A stretch of DNA of 64,000 bases from assembly GCF_001273835.1 (NCBI RefSeq), contig NZ_JHEI01000138.1, forward strand, positions 1 to 64,000, given 5' to 3'. Position numbers and translations under genes: made by a program. The notes under the pieces were generated by a model, which did not search any database, had not been told where the DNA came from, and was given only the letters and a program-made list of their open reading frames with translations. Position 1 is the stretch's first letter. Each line of letters starts with the position of its first letter. This DNA is from Leucobacter celer subsp. astrifaciens (GTDB lineage: Bacteria > Actinomycetota > Actinomycetes > Actinomycetales > Microbacteriaceae). Below are positions 41,543 through 50,440 of the stretch, piece by piece.

Positions 41543-42565
41543 TCACAGCCCGGAGTACGCGTGCAGGCCCTTGAAGAAGACGTTGACGATGGTGAAGTTG
41601 AAGATGACCGCGGCGTACGCGATGACGTTGAGCCAGGCCGAACGGGTACCGCGCCAGCCGCGCGTCGCGCGCGCGTGGATGAAGCCGGCGTAGAGCACCC
41701 AGATCACGAAGGTCCAGACCTCCTTGGTGTCCCAGCCCCAGTAGCGGCTCCACGCGCGCTCCGCCCAGATCGATCCCGCGATCAGGGTGAACGTCCAGAA
41801 CACGAAGCCGATGATAGCCAGTCGGTAGGCGAGATCCTCCAGTCGCACCGCGCGCGGGAAGCTCGCCAGGAAGTCCATCCCGCCCGGCTCGCCCGCCGCG
41901 ATCCTCACCTCGCGCCTCGTCTGCATCAGCTGCAGCACCGAGAGGCCGAACGACAGCGTGAGGAATCCGACCGCGAGCACCGCGACGAGGATGTGGATGA
42001 CCAGCCAGTACGAGTCGAGCGCGGGCTGCAGCGGCACGATCTCGACGTAGAAGTTGATCTTGGTGAGGCCCAGGAACAGCACCGAGAGACCGGTGATCAG
42101 CGCACCCAGGAAACGCAGGTCGACGAAGAACTGCACGAGCAGGAAGATCAGCACGATCGCGCAGGTGGCGGTGAGCGCGAACTCGTACATGTTGGCCCAG
42201 GGCACGCGCTCGGCGCCGATGCCGCGCAGTACGGTGGCCGCGAGGTGCATCGCGAAGGCCAGCACGGTGAGCGAGAATCCGATGCGCAGGGCTCGGGATC
42301 GCGGCTGCTTCGCACCCGCACGATCCGACGTCCCCGTCGCCGCGCGCAGCAGCGTCGCGGTGCCGCCCGATGCGTCGCCGCCGGTGGCAGCCGCCGCGCT
42401 CGCGGCATCCGCCCCGGCGCGGACGCCGCCTTCCGACCGCTGCTTCGCGACGGACGCGTCACCGCTGCGGTTCGCGAGATCCACCACGTAGAAGACGAAC
42501 GCGATCGCGTACACGATCATCGCCGAGTAGAGGGCGATCGTCGAGAAATATTCCAGCTCGCTCAC
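41543..42565 (-). CDS. ccsB: Cytochrome c biogenesis protein CcsB/ResC
   Basis: This 340-residue membrane protein of the system II cytochrome c maturation complex delivers heme to apocytochromes outside the membrane together with ResB/Ccs1. About eight helices are visible, and the tryptophan-rich heme-handling motif WGWDTKEVWTFVIW is intact. Conserved His residues lie in AMHLAATV and VIHILVAV. An Ala/Gly/Ser-rich cytoplasmic insert (about residues 35-90) follows the first helix. The partner genes resB, resA and ccdA are not adjacent, so they must be elsewhere. Confidence 0.93.
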   Translation of the reverse strand: MSELEYFSTIALYSAMIVYAIAFVFYVVDLANRSGDASVAKQRSEGGVRAGADAASAAAATGGDASGGTATLLRAATGTSDRAGAKQPRSRALRIGFSLTVLAFAMHLAATVLRGIGAERVPWANMYEFALTATCAIVLIFLLVQFFVDLRFLGALITGLSVLFLGLTKINFYVEIVPLQPALDSYWLVIHILVAVLAVGFLTLSFGLSVLQLMQTRREVRIAAGEPGGMDFLASFPRAVRLEDLAYRLAIIGFVFWTFTLIAGSIWAERAWSRYWGWDTKEVWTFVIWVLYAGFIHARATRGWRGTRSAWLNVIAYAAVIFNFTIVNVFFKGLHAYSGL

Positions 42566-42672
42566 AGTTGCTCAGAGTATCCCTGCAGCCTGAGAAGTCT
42601 CCCGGCCGCGCGTGCGTCCGGTATGCGTCCGGCGCGGCGCGTGTGCCGGCGTTCGCCCGCGCGCGGCGCCGG

Positions 42673-43068
42673 CTACTCCCGCTCGGAGACCTCGACCGTG
42701 AAGACGAGCGGCTGGATCCCGCCCTGCTCGTTGGTCATGGTGACCAGGGTACTGCCGGGTGCGAGCGCCGTCACACCCGGATTGAACTCGGCTCCTCCGT
42801 CGCTGCGGCCCTGCACGAACTCGGCGACGGAGGGATCAGCCACCTCTCCCGAGTAGCTGTCGACCGCCAGACTGTCGGTGTCGATGTTGAGCACCTGGCC
42901 CGCGACCAGTTCGACGGTCGCGCCCTGCAGGTCGTTGACGCGCATCGTCACCGGCGCGACGATGTCCCCGCCGATGGGCTCATCGGCGGCCTGACCCCCG
43001 CACCCCGCAAGAGCCAGCACCAGTGCGACGACGGCCGCTCCCGCGGCGGTTCGAGCTGCGATCCCCAT
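42673..43068 (-). CDS. Putative lipoprotein of unknown function
   Basis: This 131-residue protein has a lipoprotein signal (ALVLALAGCGGQ, Cys about residue 26). The mature part of about 105 residues looks beta-rich, with DPSVAEFVQGRSDGG and ALAPGSTLVTMTNEQGG, and resembles an Ig-like or Chagasin-like fold. I cannot name the family. It lies upstream of ccsB on the same strand, 107 bases away. A longer upstream frame exists but the ATG at 43068 places the signal peptide correctly. Confidence 0.7.
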   Translation of the reverse strand: MGIAARTAAGAAVVALVLALAGCGGQAADEPIGGDIVAPVTMRVNDLQGATVELVAGQVLNIDTDSLAVDSYSGEVADPSVAEFVQGRSDGGAEFNPGVTALAPGSTLVTMTNEQGGIQPLVFTVEVSERE

Positions 43069-43094
43069 GCGCCCAGTCTGGCAGCGAAGGTGCC

Positions 43095-43285
43095 GAATCC
43101 CAAGCGTCTCCTTCCGCGCCCCCTCTCCCTTCTCCTCGCCCTGCTCGCCCGGTCTTGCTCTGCCGCTCAGGCCCTGCTGCGTCCTCGGATCTCTGTCCTC
43201 CCCCAAACGGCGTCCCTCCGGCCCCTCCCCTTCCCTCCCCTTCCGCCCGTCGCCGCTTCGCTGGCTCGCTTCTCCGGTCGCGCGA
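43095..43285 (+). other. Pyrimidine-rich tract in a 293-base gap
   Basis: The plus strand is dominated by C and T over about 190 bases (for example CCCCTCTCCCTTCTCC and CCCCTCCCCTTCCCTCCCC). No gene is seen in this gap between the lipoprotein and the DUF222/HNH gene. Such tracts can form unusual DNA structures and act as rut-like sites for Rho if transcribed. Confidence 0.55.
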
Positions 43286-43361
43286 CCCGCAACGCCTCGC
43301 CCACAAGCACTCGAAATCAGCAGAACTCGTGGAGTTATCCCTAGGTTTTTTCCCTGCTCAC

Positions 43362-44909
43362 ATGGGAAAATTGAGCATGTCCTTCTTCTCCGATATCACC
43401 GCCGGGGTCGCGGCCATCCGCGCCCTCACCGGCGAGGTATCGGATGCCGCGCTGCTGCCAGAAGCGGCGGCTCGCCTGGATGACGCCGGCGCCATGCAAC
43501 TGCTCGAACTGGCATCCGCCGTAGGGCAGATGGCCGAGCGGCTGCGGGTCGCCGCCGCAGGAGTCGTCGCCGTCCGCTCGTCTCGCGCGGCGGGGCACGC
43601 CGGGCTCGCGCAGTCGCAGGGGCATCGGAACGCCGTCTCCTTGGTGCAGCGAGTCTCCGGTATGAGCCGGGGCGAGGCCGCGAAACAGGTGCGGGTCGGA
43701 GAATCGCTCTACGACACCGCGGCTGCAGACGCACGCACCTCGAGTGCACGCGGCGGCGAGGGACCGATGCCTGCCGCGGGAAACGCAGCGGGCGCGGGAG
43801 ATCCGGGCGCGGCTCCGACCGCGGCAGGCCCCTGTCATGCACCTCTCGGGTTCGCCCTGCTCGATGGAACGATCACCGCCGCACAGCACGACGCGATCCT
43901 GCACGGCCTCGGGCAACCGCCGCAGCGCGACTGTCCGAGAGAGACCTCGGAGTTCGCGGCGGCCTGGTCCGTGGCGGCCGAACAACTGATCGAGGAGACG
44001 CCCCGGCGCACGGTCGAGGAGCTGGGGAAGGCCGCGCGATTCCTCCGCGACCAGCTCGACCCCGAGGGAGCCGAAGAACGCCACCTGGCGCGATACGAAG
44101 CGCGGTCGCTCCGCATGTGGACCGACGCAGACGGCCGTCTCCGCGCGAGCGTCGCCTTCGACGATCTCTCGGGCGCGTGGGTGCGGTCGGCGTTCGACGC
44201 CGCGCTGCGGCCTCGCCGCGGCGGCCCCCGATTCGTGGATCCCGCCGCGCAGGCGAAAGCGGCCGCGCTCACCGCGGATCCGCGCTCGAACGAGCAGCTC
44301 GCCTTCGACCTCCTGGTCGATCTGCTGCGAGCGGGCAGTCTCGCCGAAGCCGAGACGGTCTACGGGACCAGACAGGCCGGAGTGCGCCTGGTGCAGGTGG
44401 TGCAGCACGCCGACAACGACGGGACGCCCGCGCCCGCAGGGCCCGCATACACCGAGGATGGAGTGCAGGCGCTCCCGGCCTGGGTGGCGCAGCAGCAGGC
44501 CTGCACCGTCGGCACCGTGTCGGCATCGGTGGATCGCGGCGGCAACCCGCTCGATCTGGGCCGCACCGTCCGGCTGTTCACCCCGGCGCAGCGCATGGCG
44601 CTCGCGATCAGAGACGGCGGGTGCCGATGGAGAGCATGCGATCGCCCCGCGTCGTACTGCGAAGCCCATCACATCGATTCGTGGGCGGGCCAGGGCGGTC
44701 GCACCGACATCGACAGAGGAATTCTGCTGTGCGCGTTCCACCACATGCAGCTCCACAACGGCGGGTGGCGCATCACCCGCGTCGGGGTCGGCGACTTCGT
44801 CCTCCACGATCCCGGCGGTGGCAGCATCGCCCTGCCACCGCGCATCGAGCTCAAATATGCCTGGGCCGGCATAGACCCTCCGCCACGAAGATTCACGCTC
44901 GCCGCTTGA
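43362..44909 (+). CDS. DUF222/HNH endonuclease domain protein (13E12 type)
   Basis: This 515-residue protein has an N-terminal helical DUF222 domain (about 10-340) and a C-terminal HNH nuclease motif (about 420-475). The motif reads CRWRACDRP, CEAHHIDSW, DIDRGILLCAFHHMQLHNGGW, with both zinc-type Cys and the catalytic His present. The family is greatly expanded in actinobacteria (the mycobacterial 13E12 repeat proteins); function is unproven, and mobility or DNA processing is proposed. ATG 43362 and ATG 43377 are both possible starts. Three spaced direct repeats follow its stop codon. Confidence 0.92.
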   Translation: MGKLSMSFFSDITAGVAAIRALTGEVSDAALLPEAAARLDDAGAMQLLELASAVGQMAERLRVAAAGVVAVRSSRAAGHAGLAQSQGHRNAVSLVQRVSGMSRGEAAKQVRVGESLYDTAAADARTSSARGGEGPMPAAGNAAGAGDPGAAPTAAGPCHAPLGFALLDGTITAAQHDAILHGLGQPPQRDCPRETSEFAAAWSVAAEQLIEETPRRTVEELGKAARFLRDQLDPEGAEERHLARYEARSLRMWTDADGRLRASVAFDDLSGAWVRSAFDAALRPRRGGPRFVDPAAQAKAAALTADPRSNEQLAFDLLVDLLRAGSLAEAETVYGTRQAGVRLVQVVQHADNDGTPAPAGPAYTEDGVQALPAWVAQQQACTVGTVSASVDRGGNPLDLGRTVRLFTPAQRMALAIRDGGCRWRACDRPASYCEAHHIDSWAGQGGRTDIDRGILLCAFHHMQLHNGGWRITRVGVGDFVLHDPGGGSIALPPRIELKYAWAGIDPPPRRFTLAA

Positions 44910-45224
44910 GGTGAGCATTGCGTCCGGTTGAGAGGAGCAGTGCGTCCGGCTGCGGACGTGGTGCGTCCGGTCAGCTCGGCAAAGCGCGTCACCACCCCCG
45001 AGGTCGCAGAACCTCACCGCAGCCTCTCACCCCCTGGCCCGTGCCTTCACCCGCTCATCGCTCCCAGGCGTCTCTCCCCCGCCACAGCTGCGCATCACCG
45101 CATCGTCTTCCTCCATGCCCGGGCAGAGGGCCCTCGTGCATATCTCCGCACCGGCGCAACACGGCACGGCTAGCATGGTGCAACGCGGATCCTGCGCCGT
45201 TCCCGTCCCGAGAGGAACCCGACC
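44910..45224. repeat. 315-base gap with three spaced direct repeats
   Basis: TGCGTCCGG occurs at 44919, 44941 and 44962, spaced 22 and 21 bases, which is two turns of the helix. The repeats begin ten bases after the HNH gene stop. The rest of the gap holds a -10-like TAGCAT at 45172-45177 for the antiporter gene and no supported gene. Confidence 0.55.
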
Positions 45225-46427
45225 GTGACCGAAGCCGAGCTCACCGTTCTGCTGGTACCCCTCGTGGCCGTCGTGGCCCCGCTGCTCGCGGCGCTCGTGC
45301 GCCGAGCACTCGTGATCCCGCTCGTCGTCTTCGAGATCGCGCTCGGCATGCTCATCGGCCCCGCGGGGCTCGGCTGGGTGCAGGACGGCGCGGTGCTCGA
45401 CGCACTGTCGCAGTTCGGCCTGGCGGCCCTGTTCTTCATGGCGGGCAACGAGATCGATCCGGGCTCGCTGCGCGGAGCGCCGGGCCGGCGAGCACTCGGG
45501 TGGTGGGGGATCTCGGCGGTGCTCGCGCTCGCGGCGGGCCTGCTGCTGGGCGACGACCCCGCAGCGTCGATCATCATCGCGGTCGCCCTCACGGGCACCG
45601 CACTCGGCACGATCATGCCGATGCTGCGCGACGCGGGCCTCACCCGCACGCCGCTCGGCCGCACCATCGGCAGAGCCGGGGCGATCGGCGAGTTCGCGCC
45701 CCTCGTGGCGATCTCGGTCTTCCTCAGCGGCAAGCAGCCGCTCGCCGGCACGATCGTACTGCTGCTGTTCATCGCCATCGCGGCCGCGGCGTTCTGGCTC
45801 GCGAATCACGGCCCGCACCACTGGCTGCGGCGCATGGTCACGCTGACGCTGCACACGAGCGGCCAGTTCGCGGTGCGATTCGTACTGCTGCTGCTCGCGG
45901 CGCTCGTCTCGCTCGCGGTGGCGCTGGGCGTCGACTTCCTGCTCGGGGCCTTCACCGCCGGCATGCTCGCCCGCGTGGTGCTGCGGGGCGGGGACCCCGA
46001 GGAGATGCGAATCATCGAGGCCAAGCTCGACTCGGTGTCCTTCGGACTGCTCGTGCCGATCTTCTTCGTCGCGACCGGCGTCGGCTTCCCCCTGGCGGCG
46101 CTGATCGAGAACCCGGCGTCACTCGCGCTGGTGCCGGTGTTCACCGGAGTGATGCTGCTGGTGCGGGGGATCCCCGGCTGGTGCTCGGCGGGCCCCGGAT
46201 CATCGCTCGGCGACCGCCGCACGGTCGCACTGTTCACCGCCACCACGCTGCCGCTCGTCATCGCCGTGACGGGGATCGGCACCGATGCGGGTGTGCTCGA
46301 CGAGACGACCGCCGCCGCGATGATCGGGGCGGCGATGCTCACGGTGCTGCTGTTCCCCATGCTCGCACTGGTGGGGCGGCGGACTCAGCCGGCTCGGGAC
46401 GAGCCGCTGGCCGAGGCCCACGAGTAG
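45225..46427 (+). CDS. CPA2 family cation:proton antiporter
   Basis: This 400-residue membrane protein has about 12 helices. Typical Na+/H+ exchanger segments are present: VFEIALGMLIGPAGLGWV, LFFMAGNEIDPGSL and the VGVDFLLGAFTAGMLARV core with the ion-binding acidic residue. KLDSVSFGLLVPIFFVATGVGF, the second hallmark, is also intact. It lacks the C-terminal TrkA-N domain of the KefB type, so it is a short CPA2 antiporter, exchanging Na+ or K+ for H+. GTG 45225 follows GAGAGGAA. Confidence 0.92.
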   Translation: MTEAELTVLLVPLVAVVAPLLAALVRRALVIPLVVFEIALGMLIGPAGLGWVQDGAVLDALSQFGLAALFFMAGNEIDPGSLRGAPGRRALGWWGISAVLALAAGLLLGDDPAASIIIAVALTGTALGTIMPMLRDAGLTRTPLGRTIGRAGAIGEFAPLVAISVFLSGKQPLAGTIVLLLFIAIAAAAFWLANHGPHHWLRRMVTLTLHTSGQFAVRFVLLLLAALVSLAVALGVDFLLGAFTAGMLARVVLRGGDPEEMRIIEAKLDSVSFGLLVPIFFVATGVGFPLAALIENPASLALVPVFTGVMLLVRGIPGWCSAGPGSSLGDRRTVALFTATTLPLVIAVTGIGTDAGVLDETTAAAMIGAAMLTVLLFPMLALVGRRTQPARDEPLAEAHE

Positions 46428-46552
46428 TCGATGTTGCGGGTGGAGACCCGACGCCGGATAACCCAACTTGCCGAACCGCAACCAGTATTGGACATCATCC
46501 ATATTTCCTGGCAGGATCAGGAGCAACAGGGCGGCGGGGAACGGGGAAACGC

Positions 46553-47506
46553 ATGAGCACCACCGAGATCGAAGACGGCACCGCGGCTCCGGATGTCGCC
46601 GCCGTACCTCGCCCGACCGGCTGCCCCGTGGCGCGCAGCGGATCCGGAGCGCCGTCTGTCGCGAGCGCCACCGACCCGGCACGCGCCGACGACGGCTACT
46701 TCGGCCCAGACAGCGTGAGCTGGCGGCTGTTCGCCGACCCGAGTTCCAAGCTCGGCGGCGTCGCCGCGATCCTGCTGCAGTCGCTCAACCCGATGATGAT
46801 GCGGGTCTTCGACGGTACCAGCGGCTACGCCACGGACATCGAGGGTCGCGGCGAGCGCACCGGCCGCTACATCGACACCACGATCTACGGCGACCGGGCT
46901 CACGCCGACGCCGCGGGCACCGCCGTGCAGCGCCTGCATGCGGCCAGCATCTGGACCGACCCGCGTACGGGCGAGGAACTGCGCGCCGACACCGAGGAGT
47001 GGCTCGCCTGGACGCACAACAGCATCGTCTACGGGGTGCTGCGCGCTGCGGATGCATTCGGTCCGCTGCTCACGGTGGCCGAGCAGGACCGCTTTGTCGT
47101 CGAGCAGCACGAGGCCGCCCGCATCGTCGGCATCACCGACCGCGCACTGCTGCCGGCCACCCGCGCCGAGCTCGACCGCTACGTCGACGACAACAAGGAC
47201 TGGATGGCGCTCACCCTGCCGGCGGCCGAGATCTCCCGCAATCTGCGCAAGCCCGCGCTCCTCGGCAATCCGCTCAAGGTGTGGGCGGGTGTCACCATCC
47301 AGGACGGGATCATCTCGCTGCTGCCGGACTGGGCGCTGCTGCTGTTCGGGATCGACGGCCGCCCCATGAATCTGCGCGCGGCGGCCCGCGTCACCCGCCG
47401 TTTCGTGGAGCAGGCGCGCTCAGGGCGCAGTTCGGAGGACCTGATCGCCGAGGTCGCCGAGCGCGTGCAGACCCACCCCTACCGCCGGGTCCGGCGCGCA
47501 CGCTGA
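46553..47506 (+). CDS. Oxygenase MpaB family protein (DUF2236)
   Basis: This 317-residue protein has the DUF2236 core, which is related to rubber oxygenase (latex clearing protein) and fungal MpaB. Signature parts are SWRLFADPSSKLGGVAAILLQSLNP, the RLHAASIWTDP segment with a candidate heme-ligand region, and WTHNSIVYGVLRAADAFGP. These proteins bind b-type heme and are believed to act as oxygenases. The first 45 residues are a low-complexity extension. GGGGAAAC precedes the ATG. The gene is flanked by the antiporter and the GDPD gene without clear functional linkage. Confidence 0.87.
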   Translation: MSTTEIEDGTAAPDVAAVPRPTGCPVARSGSGAPSVASATDPARADDGYFGPDSVSWRLFADPSSKLGGVAAILLQSLNPMMMRVFDGTSGYATDIEGRGERTGRYIDTTIYGDRAHADAAGTAVQRLHAASIWTDPRTGEELRADTEEWLAWTHNSIVYGVLRAADAFGPLLTVAEQDRFVVEQHEAARIVGITDRALLPATRAELDRYVDDNKDWMALTLPAAEISRNLRKPALLGNPLKVWAGVTIQDGIISLLPDWALLLFGIDGRPMNLRAAARVTRRFVEQARSGRSSEDLIAEVAERVQTHPYRRVRRAR

Positions 47507-47568
47507 GCGCGACATCGCGGCCTTCCGACGCCGAGGAGCCGCGACGTCGCAGTACCGGAGGCCGACCG

Positions 47569-47574
47569 TACACT
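47569..47574 (+). promoter_or_regulatory. -10 box of the leaderless GDPD gene
   Basis: TACACT is followed by six bases and the ATG at 47581, with no ribosome binding site. Transcription would start at the start codon. Confidence 0.55.
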
Positions 47575-47580
47575 GTGACC

Positions 47581-49446
47581 ATGCCGACTGACACCGCAGC
47601 CGCGTCGAAGCCCGGCGTCTGGAGCGAGTACCGATTGCTGCTGGCGCGCGGCTGGGGCCTCGTCCGGGCCGGCGGGGCGCGGCTCGCCGCGCTGATCCTC
47701 ATCACGCACCTCGTGGTCCTCGGCGTCGCGCTGCCCGTGCTCGGGTGGCTGTTCCGCGAGGCGCTGCGGGCGAACGGCATGTCCGGGCTCGATCTCGGGC
47801 AGTTGCGGGCGGGCGGGGGCATCCCGCTGACGATCGCGCTGATCCTCGTGATCGTCGCGCTGGCGTTCTGGCTGATCTCACTGCAGTTCGCGGCGTTCGT
47901 CACGCTGCTGCACCGGCCCGGGATCTCCGGGCGCGAGCTGCTCGGCGAGTTCGGCCGGGTCACCCGCAAGCTGCTGCGCCCCTCGTCGTTCCCCCTGGTG
48001 CTCTACCTCTTCCTGCTGCTGCCGCTCACGGGCTTCGGCTTCACCTCGGCGTTCACCCGCGGCATCGCGATCCCGTCCTTCATCTCGGGCGAGCTGCTCA
48101 AGAGCGCATCGAGCGGAGTCGCCCTGGTCGCGCTCCTTCTGCTGCTCGCCCTGCTCAACATCCGTCTCGCGCTCACGGTGCCGGTCTTCGTGCTCACCTC
48201 CGGCGGCAGGTCCGCGCGGGCGAGCTGGCGACTCACACGAGGCCTGCGCGCCGCCGTGCCGCTTGTGCTCGCGATCGCCACGGCGATGGTGCTCGGGGCG
48301 ATCGCCGCGGTCGCCGTGATCGCCGCCGCCATCATTCCGACCGCGCTCACCGATCTGCTCGCTCCCGACGCCTCGCCGTTCGTGGCCGCGTACTCGCTGG
48401 GCGCCGCGCAGGTCGTCGGCCTGCTGCTGAGCGGGTCGGTCACGGCGTTCATCGCGGCGGTGCTCATCGTGCGCGTACGGCGCGGCGAGGATCGGCTGCC
48501 CGCCGGGGTCGAGCTGCTTCCGGGCGAGGGATCCGCGCTCGACGCCGCCGCCGCGCGGCATCCTCGGCCGCGCGGCTCACGTCGCCCCGCGGCGATCGTC
48601 ACGGCGGCAGCGGTGGTCGTGGCGCTCGGCTTCGGAACCGCGGGCATCGGCACGCTGCAGCGCCTCTCCGACGCACCCGAGACCCTGGTGCTCGCGCACC
48701 GCGGCTTCTCTGACGGCGGTGTCGAGAACACGCTGAGCGGGCTCGAGGCGGCGGCGAGCGCGGGGGCCGACCTCGTCGAGATGGACGTGATGCAGACGGC
48801 GGACGGGGGTTTCGTCGCGATGCACGATGCGACGCTCGAGCGCTTGGCCGGTCGCCCCGACGCGGTGAAGAACCTGACGGTCGCCGAACTCACCGCGGTC
48901 ACCGTGCGAGACCTCAAGGGGCACGAGGATCGCATCCCCGCCTTCGCCGACTACGTGAGCCGCGCGGGCGAGCTCGGCATGCCTCTGCTCATCGAGATCA
49001 AGCTGGGCGGGGCCGACACCCCCGACCACGTCGAGCGGCTCATCGCCGAGCTCGAGCGGCTCGACGCGCTCGAGAGCAACATCTACCACTCGCTCGACGC
49101 CGCCAGCGTGGCGCGCCTCAAGCAACTGCGCCCCGACCTCACCGTCGGCTACACGATGGCGTTCGCGGGAGCCGGGGTGCCCGATACCCCCGCGGACTTC
49201 ATCGTGGTCGAGGAGTGGACCGCCACCGACCGGATGCAGGACGCCACCTGGAACGCCGGCCTCGGATTCCTGGTCTGGACCGTCAACGACGACGCCGGCA
49301 TGCACGAGCACCTGCGACGCAACTCCGACGGCATCATCACCGATCGGCCCGATCGGGCGCTCGGCATCCGAGATGAGATGCAGCAGGAGACCGGGCTCTC
49401 CGGGGTGCTCATCGACGCGCTGACCCGCTTCGTCACCGTCGTGTAG
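47581..49446 (+). CDS. Membrane-anchored glycerophosphodiester phosphodiesterase
   Basis: This 621-residue protein has an N-terminal GDPD-associated membrane domain with about eight helices (about residues 20-345) and a C-terminal extracytoplasmic GDPD barrel (about 372-600). The catalytic set is visible in LVLAHRGFSDGGVENTLSGL (His-Arg and Glu-Asn), VEMDVMQTADGGFVAMHD (Glu, Asp, His) and IEIKLGG. It hydrolyses glycerophosphodiesters, probably lipid headgroups or polyglycerol phosphate of teichoic acids, to glycerol-3-phosphate and an alcohol. A -10 box six bases upstream implies a leaderless message. Confidence 0.93.
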   Translation: MPTDTAAASKPGVWSEYRLLLARGWGLVRAGGARLAALILITHLVVLGVALPVLGWLFREALRANGMSGLDLGQLRAGGGIPLTIALILVIVALAFWLISLQFAAFVTLLHRPGISGRELLGEFGRVTRKLLRPSSFPLVLYLFLLLPLTGFGFTSAFTRGIAIPSFISGELLKSASSGVALVALLLLLALLNIRLALTVPVFVLTSGGRSARASWRLTRGLRAAVPLVLAIATAMVLGAIAAVAVIAAAIIPTALTDLLAPDASPFVAAYSLGAAQVVGLLLSGSVTAFIAAVLIVRVRRGEDRLPAGVELLPGEGSALDAAAARHPRPRGSRRPAAIVTAAAVVVALGFGTAGIGTLQRLSDAPETLVLAHRGFSDGGVENTLSGLEAAASAGADLVEMDVMQTADGGFVAMHDATLERLAGRPDAVKNLTVAELTAVTVRDLKGHEDRIPAFADYVSRAGELGMPLLIEIKLGGADTPDHVERLIAELERLDALESNIYHSLDAASVARLKQLRPDLTVGYTMAFAGAGVPDTPADFIVVEEWTATDRMQDATWNAGLGFLVWTVNDDAGMHEHLRRNSDGIITDRPDRALGIRDEMQQETGLSGVLIDALTRFVTVV

Positions 49447-49486
49447 CACTGAGCACCTCCGGCTCGCTCGATCAGCGGGCCGACGC

Positions 49487-50431
49487 CTACGCCGGGCCTG
49501 CCGCGATGAAGGCCTCGACCTCGGCGCGATCCGCGTACGAGGTCTGGGCCCCGATGCGCTGCACCGACACGGCCGACACGGCGGTCGCGAACCGCACGGC
49601 ATCGACCAGCCCGGCGCCGCGCGACAGCTCGCAGGCCACCGCTCCGACGAACGCGTCACCGGCGCCGGTCGTGTCGGTCACCCGCACCCGGTGGGCGGCC
49701 ACGTGCGTCGGCGTCGCGGCGCCCCCGTCGGCCACGATCGCACCCTCCGCCCCCAGGGTGATCACGACGGATCGGGCTCCCGCCGCACGCAGGCTCGTGG
49801 CGAGCCGCGCGTAGTCCTCGGTCGAGAATCCGTCGGGATCCTGCACGTCGTCGCCCAGCGCCGCGAGCGCCTCGTGCTCGTTCACGACGAGCGGATCGCA
49901 GAGCCGCAGCGTCTCGGGCGCGATCCGGGTGGCCGGTGCCGCGTTGAGCACCACTCTCGTGCCGCCCGCCGCCGCGCGGGCGGCGACGTGGAGCACCGTC
50001 CGCTCCGGGATCTCGAGGCTCAGCACGAGCACACCCGCCCCGCTCCAGGCGTCGGCGTGCCGCTCGGCGAGCTCGACGTCGAGCTCCCGGTTGGCGCCGG
50101 GCGAGACCACGATCGAGTTCTCGCCGTCGGGGGTGAGGAGGATGATGGCGGTGCCGGTGGGCCGGTCGACCTCGATCAGGCTGCTCGTATCGACCCCCGC
50201 GTCGGAGAGGCGACCCCGGAGGAAGGCGCCGTTGGAGTCGTCCCCGACGCAGGCGAGGAAGCCCGTGTCGGCGCCGCACCGCGCAGCGGCCGCGGCCTGG
50301 TTCGCCCCCTTGCCCCCGGGCAGCAGCCGCAGATCCCCGCCCAGCAGGGTCTCGCCGCCTGCGGGTCGCCGGGGCACCTCCACCACGAGGTCGGCGTTCG
50401 CGCTGCCGACCACCACCACCTCACGGCTCAC
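49487..50431 (-). CDS. rbsK: Ribokinase
   Basis: This 314-residue PfkB-family kinase phosphorylates ribose at O5. The two PfkB signatures are visible: GGKGANQAAAAARCG near the N-terminus and DTTGAGDAFVGAVACEL near the C-terminus, the latter with catalytic Asp. The N-terminal VVVGSANADLVVEVPRRP is typical of RbsK. It starts ten bases after the stop of a nucleoside hydrolase gene on the same strand; that enzyme releases ribose, so the pair forms a nucleoside salvage operon. Confidence 0.93.
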   Translation of the reverse strand: MSREVVVVGSANADLVVEVPRRPAGGETLLGGDLRLLPGGKGANQAAAAARCGADTGFLACVGDDSNGAFLRGRLSDAGVDTSSLIEVDRPTGTAIILLTPDGENSIVVSPGANRELDVELAERHADAWSGAGVLVLSLEIPERTVLHVAARAAAGGTRVVLNAAPATRIAPETLRLCDPLVVNEHEALAALGDDVQDPDGFSTEDYARLATSLRAAGARSVVITLGAEGAIVADGGAATPTHVAAHRVRVTDTTGAGDAFVGAVACELSRGAGLVDAVRFATAVSAVSVQRIGAQTSYADRAEVEAFIAAGPA

Positions 50432-50440
50432 GGCGCCCCC

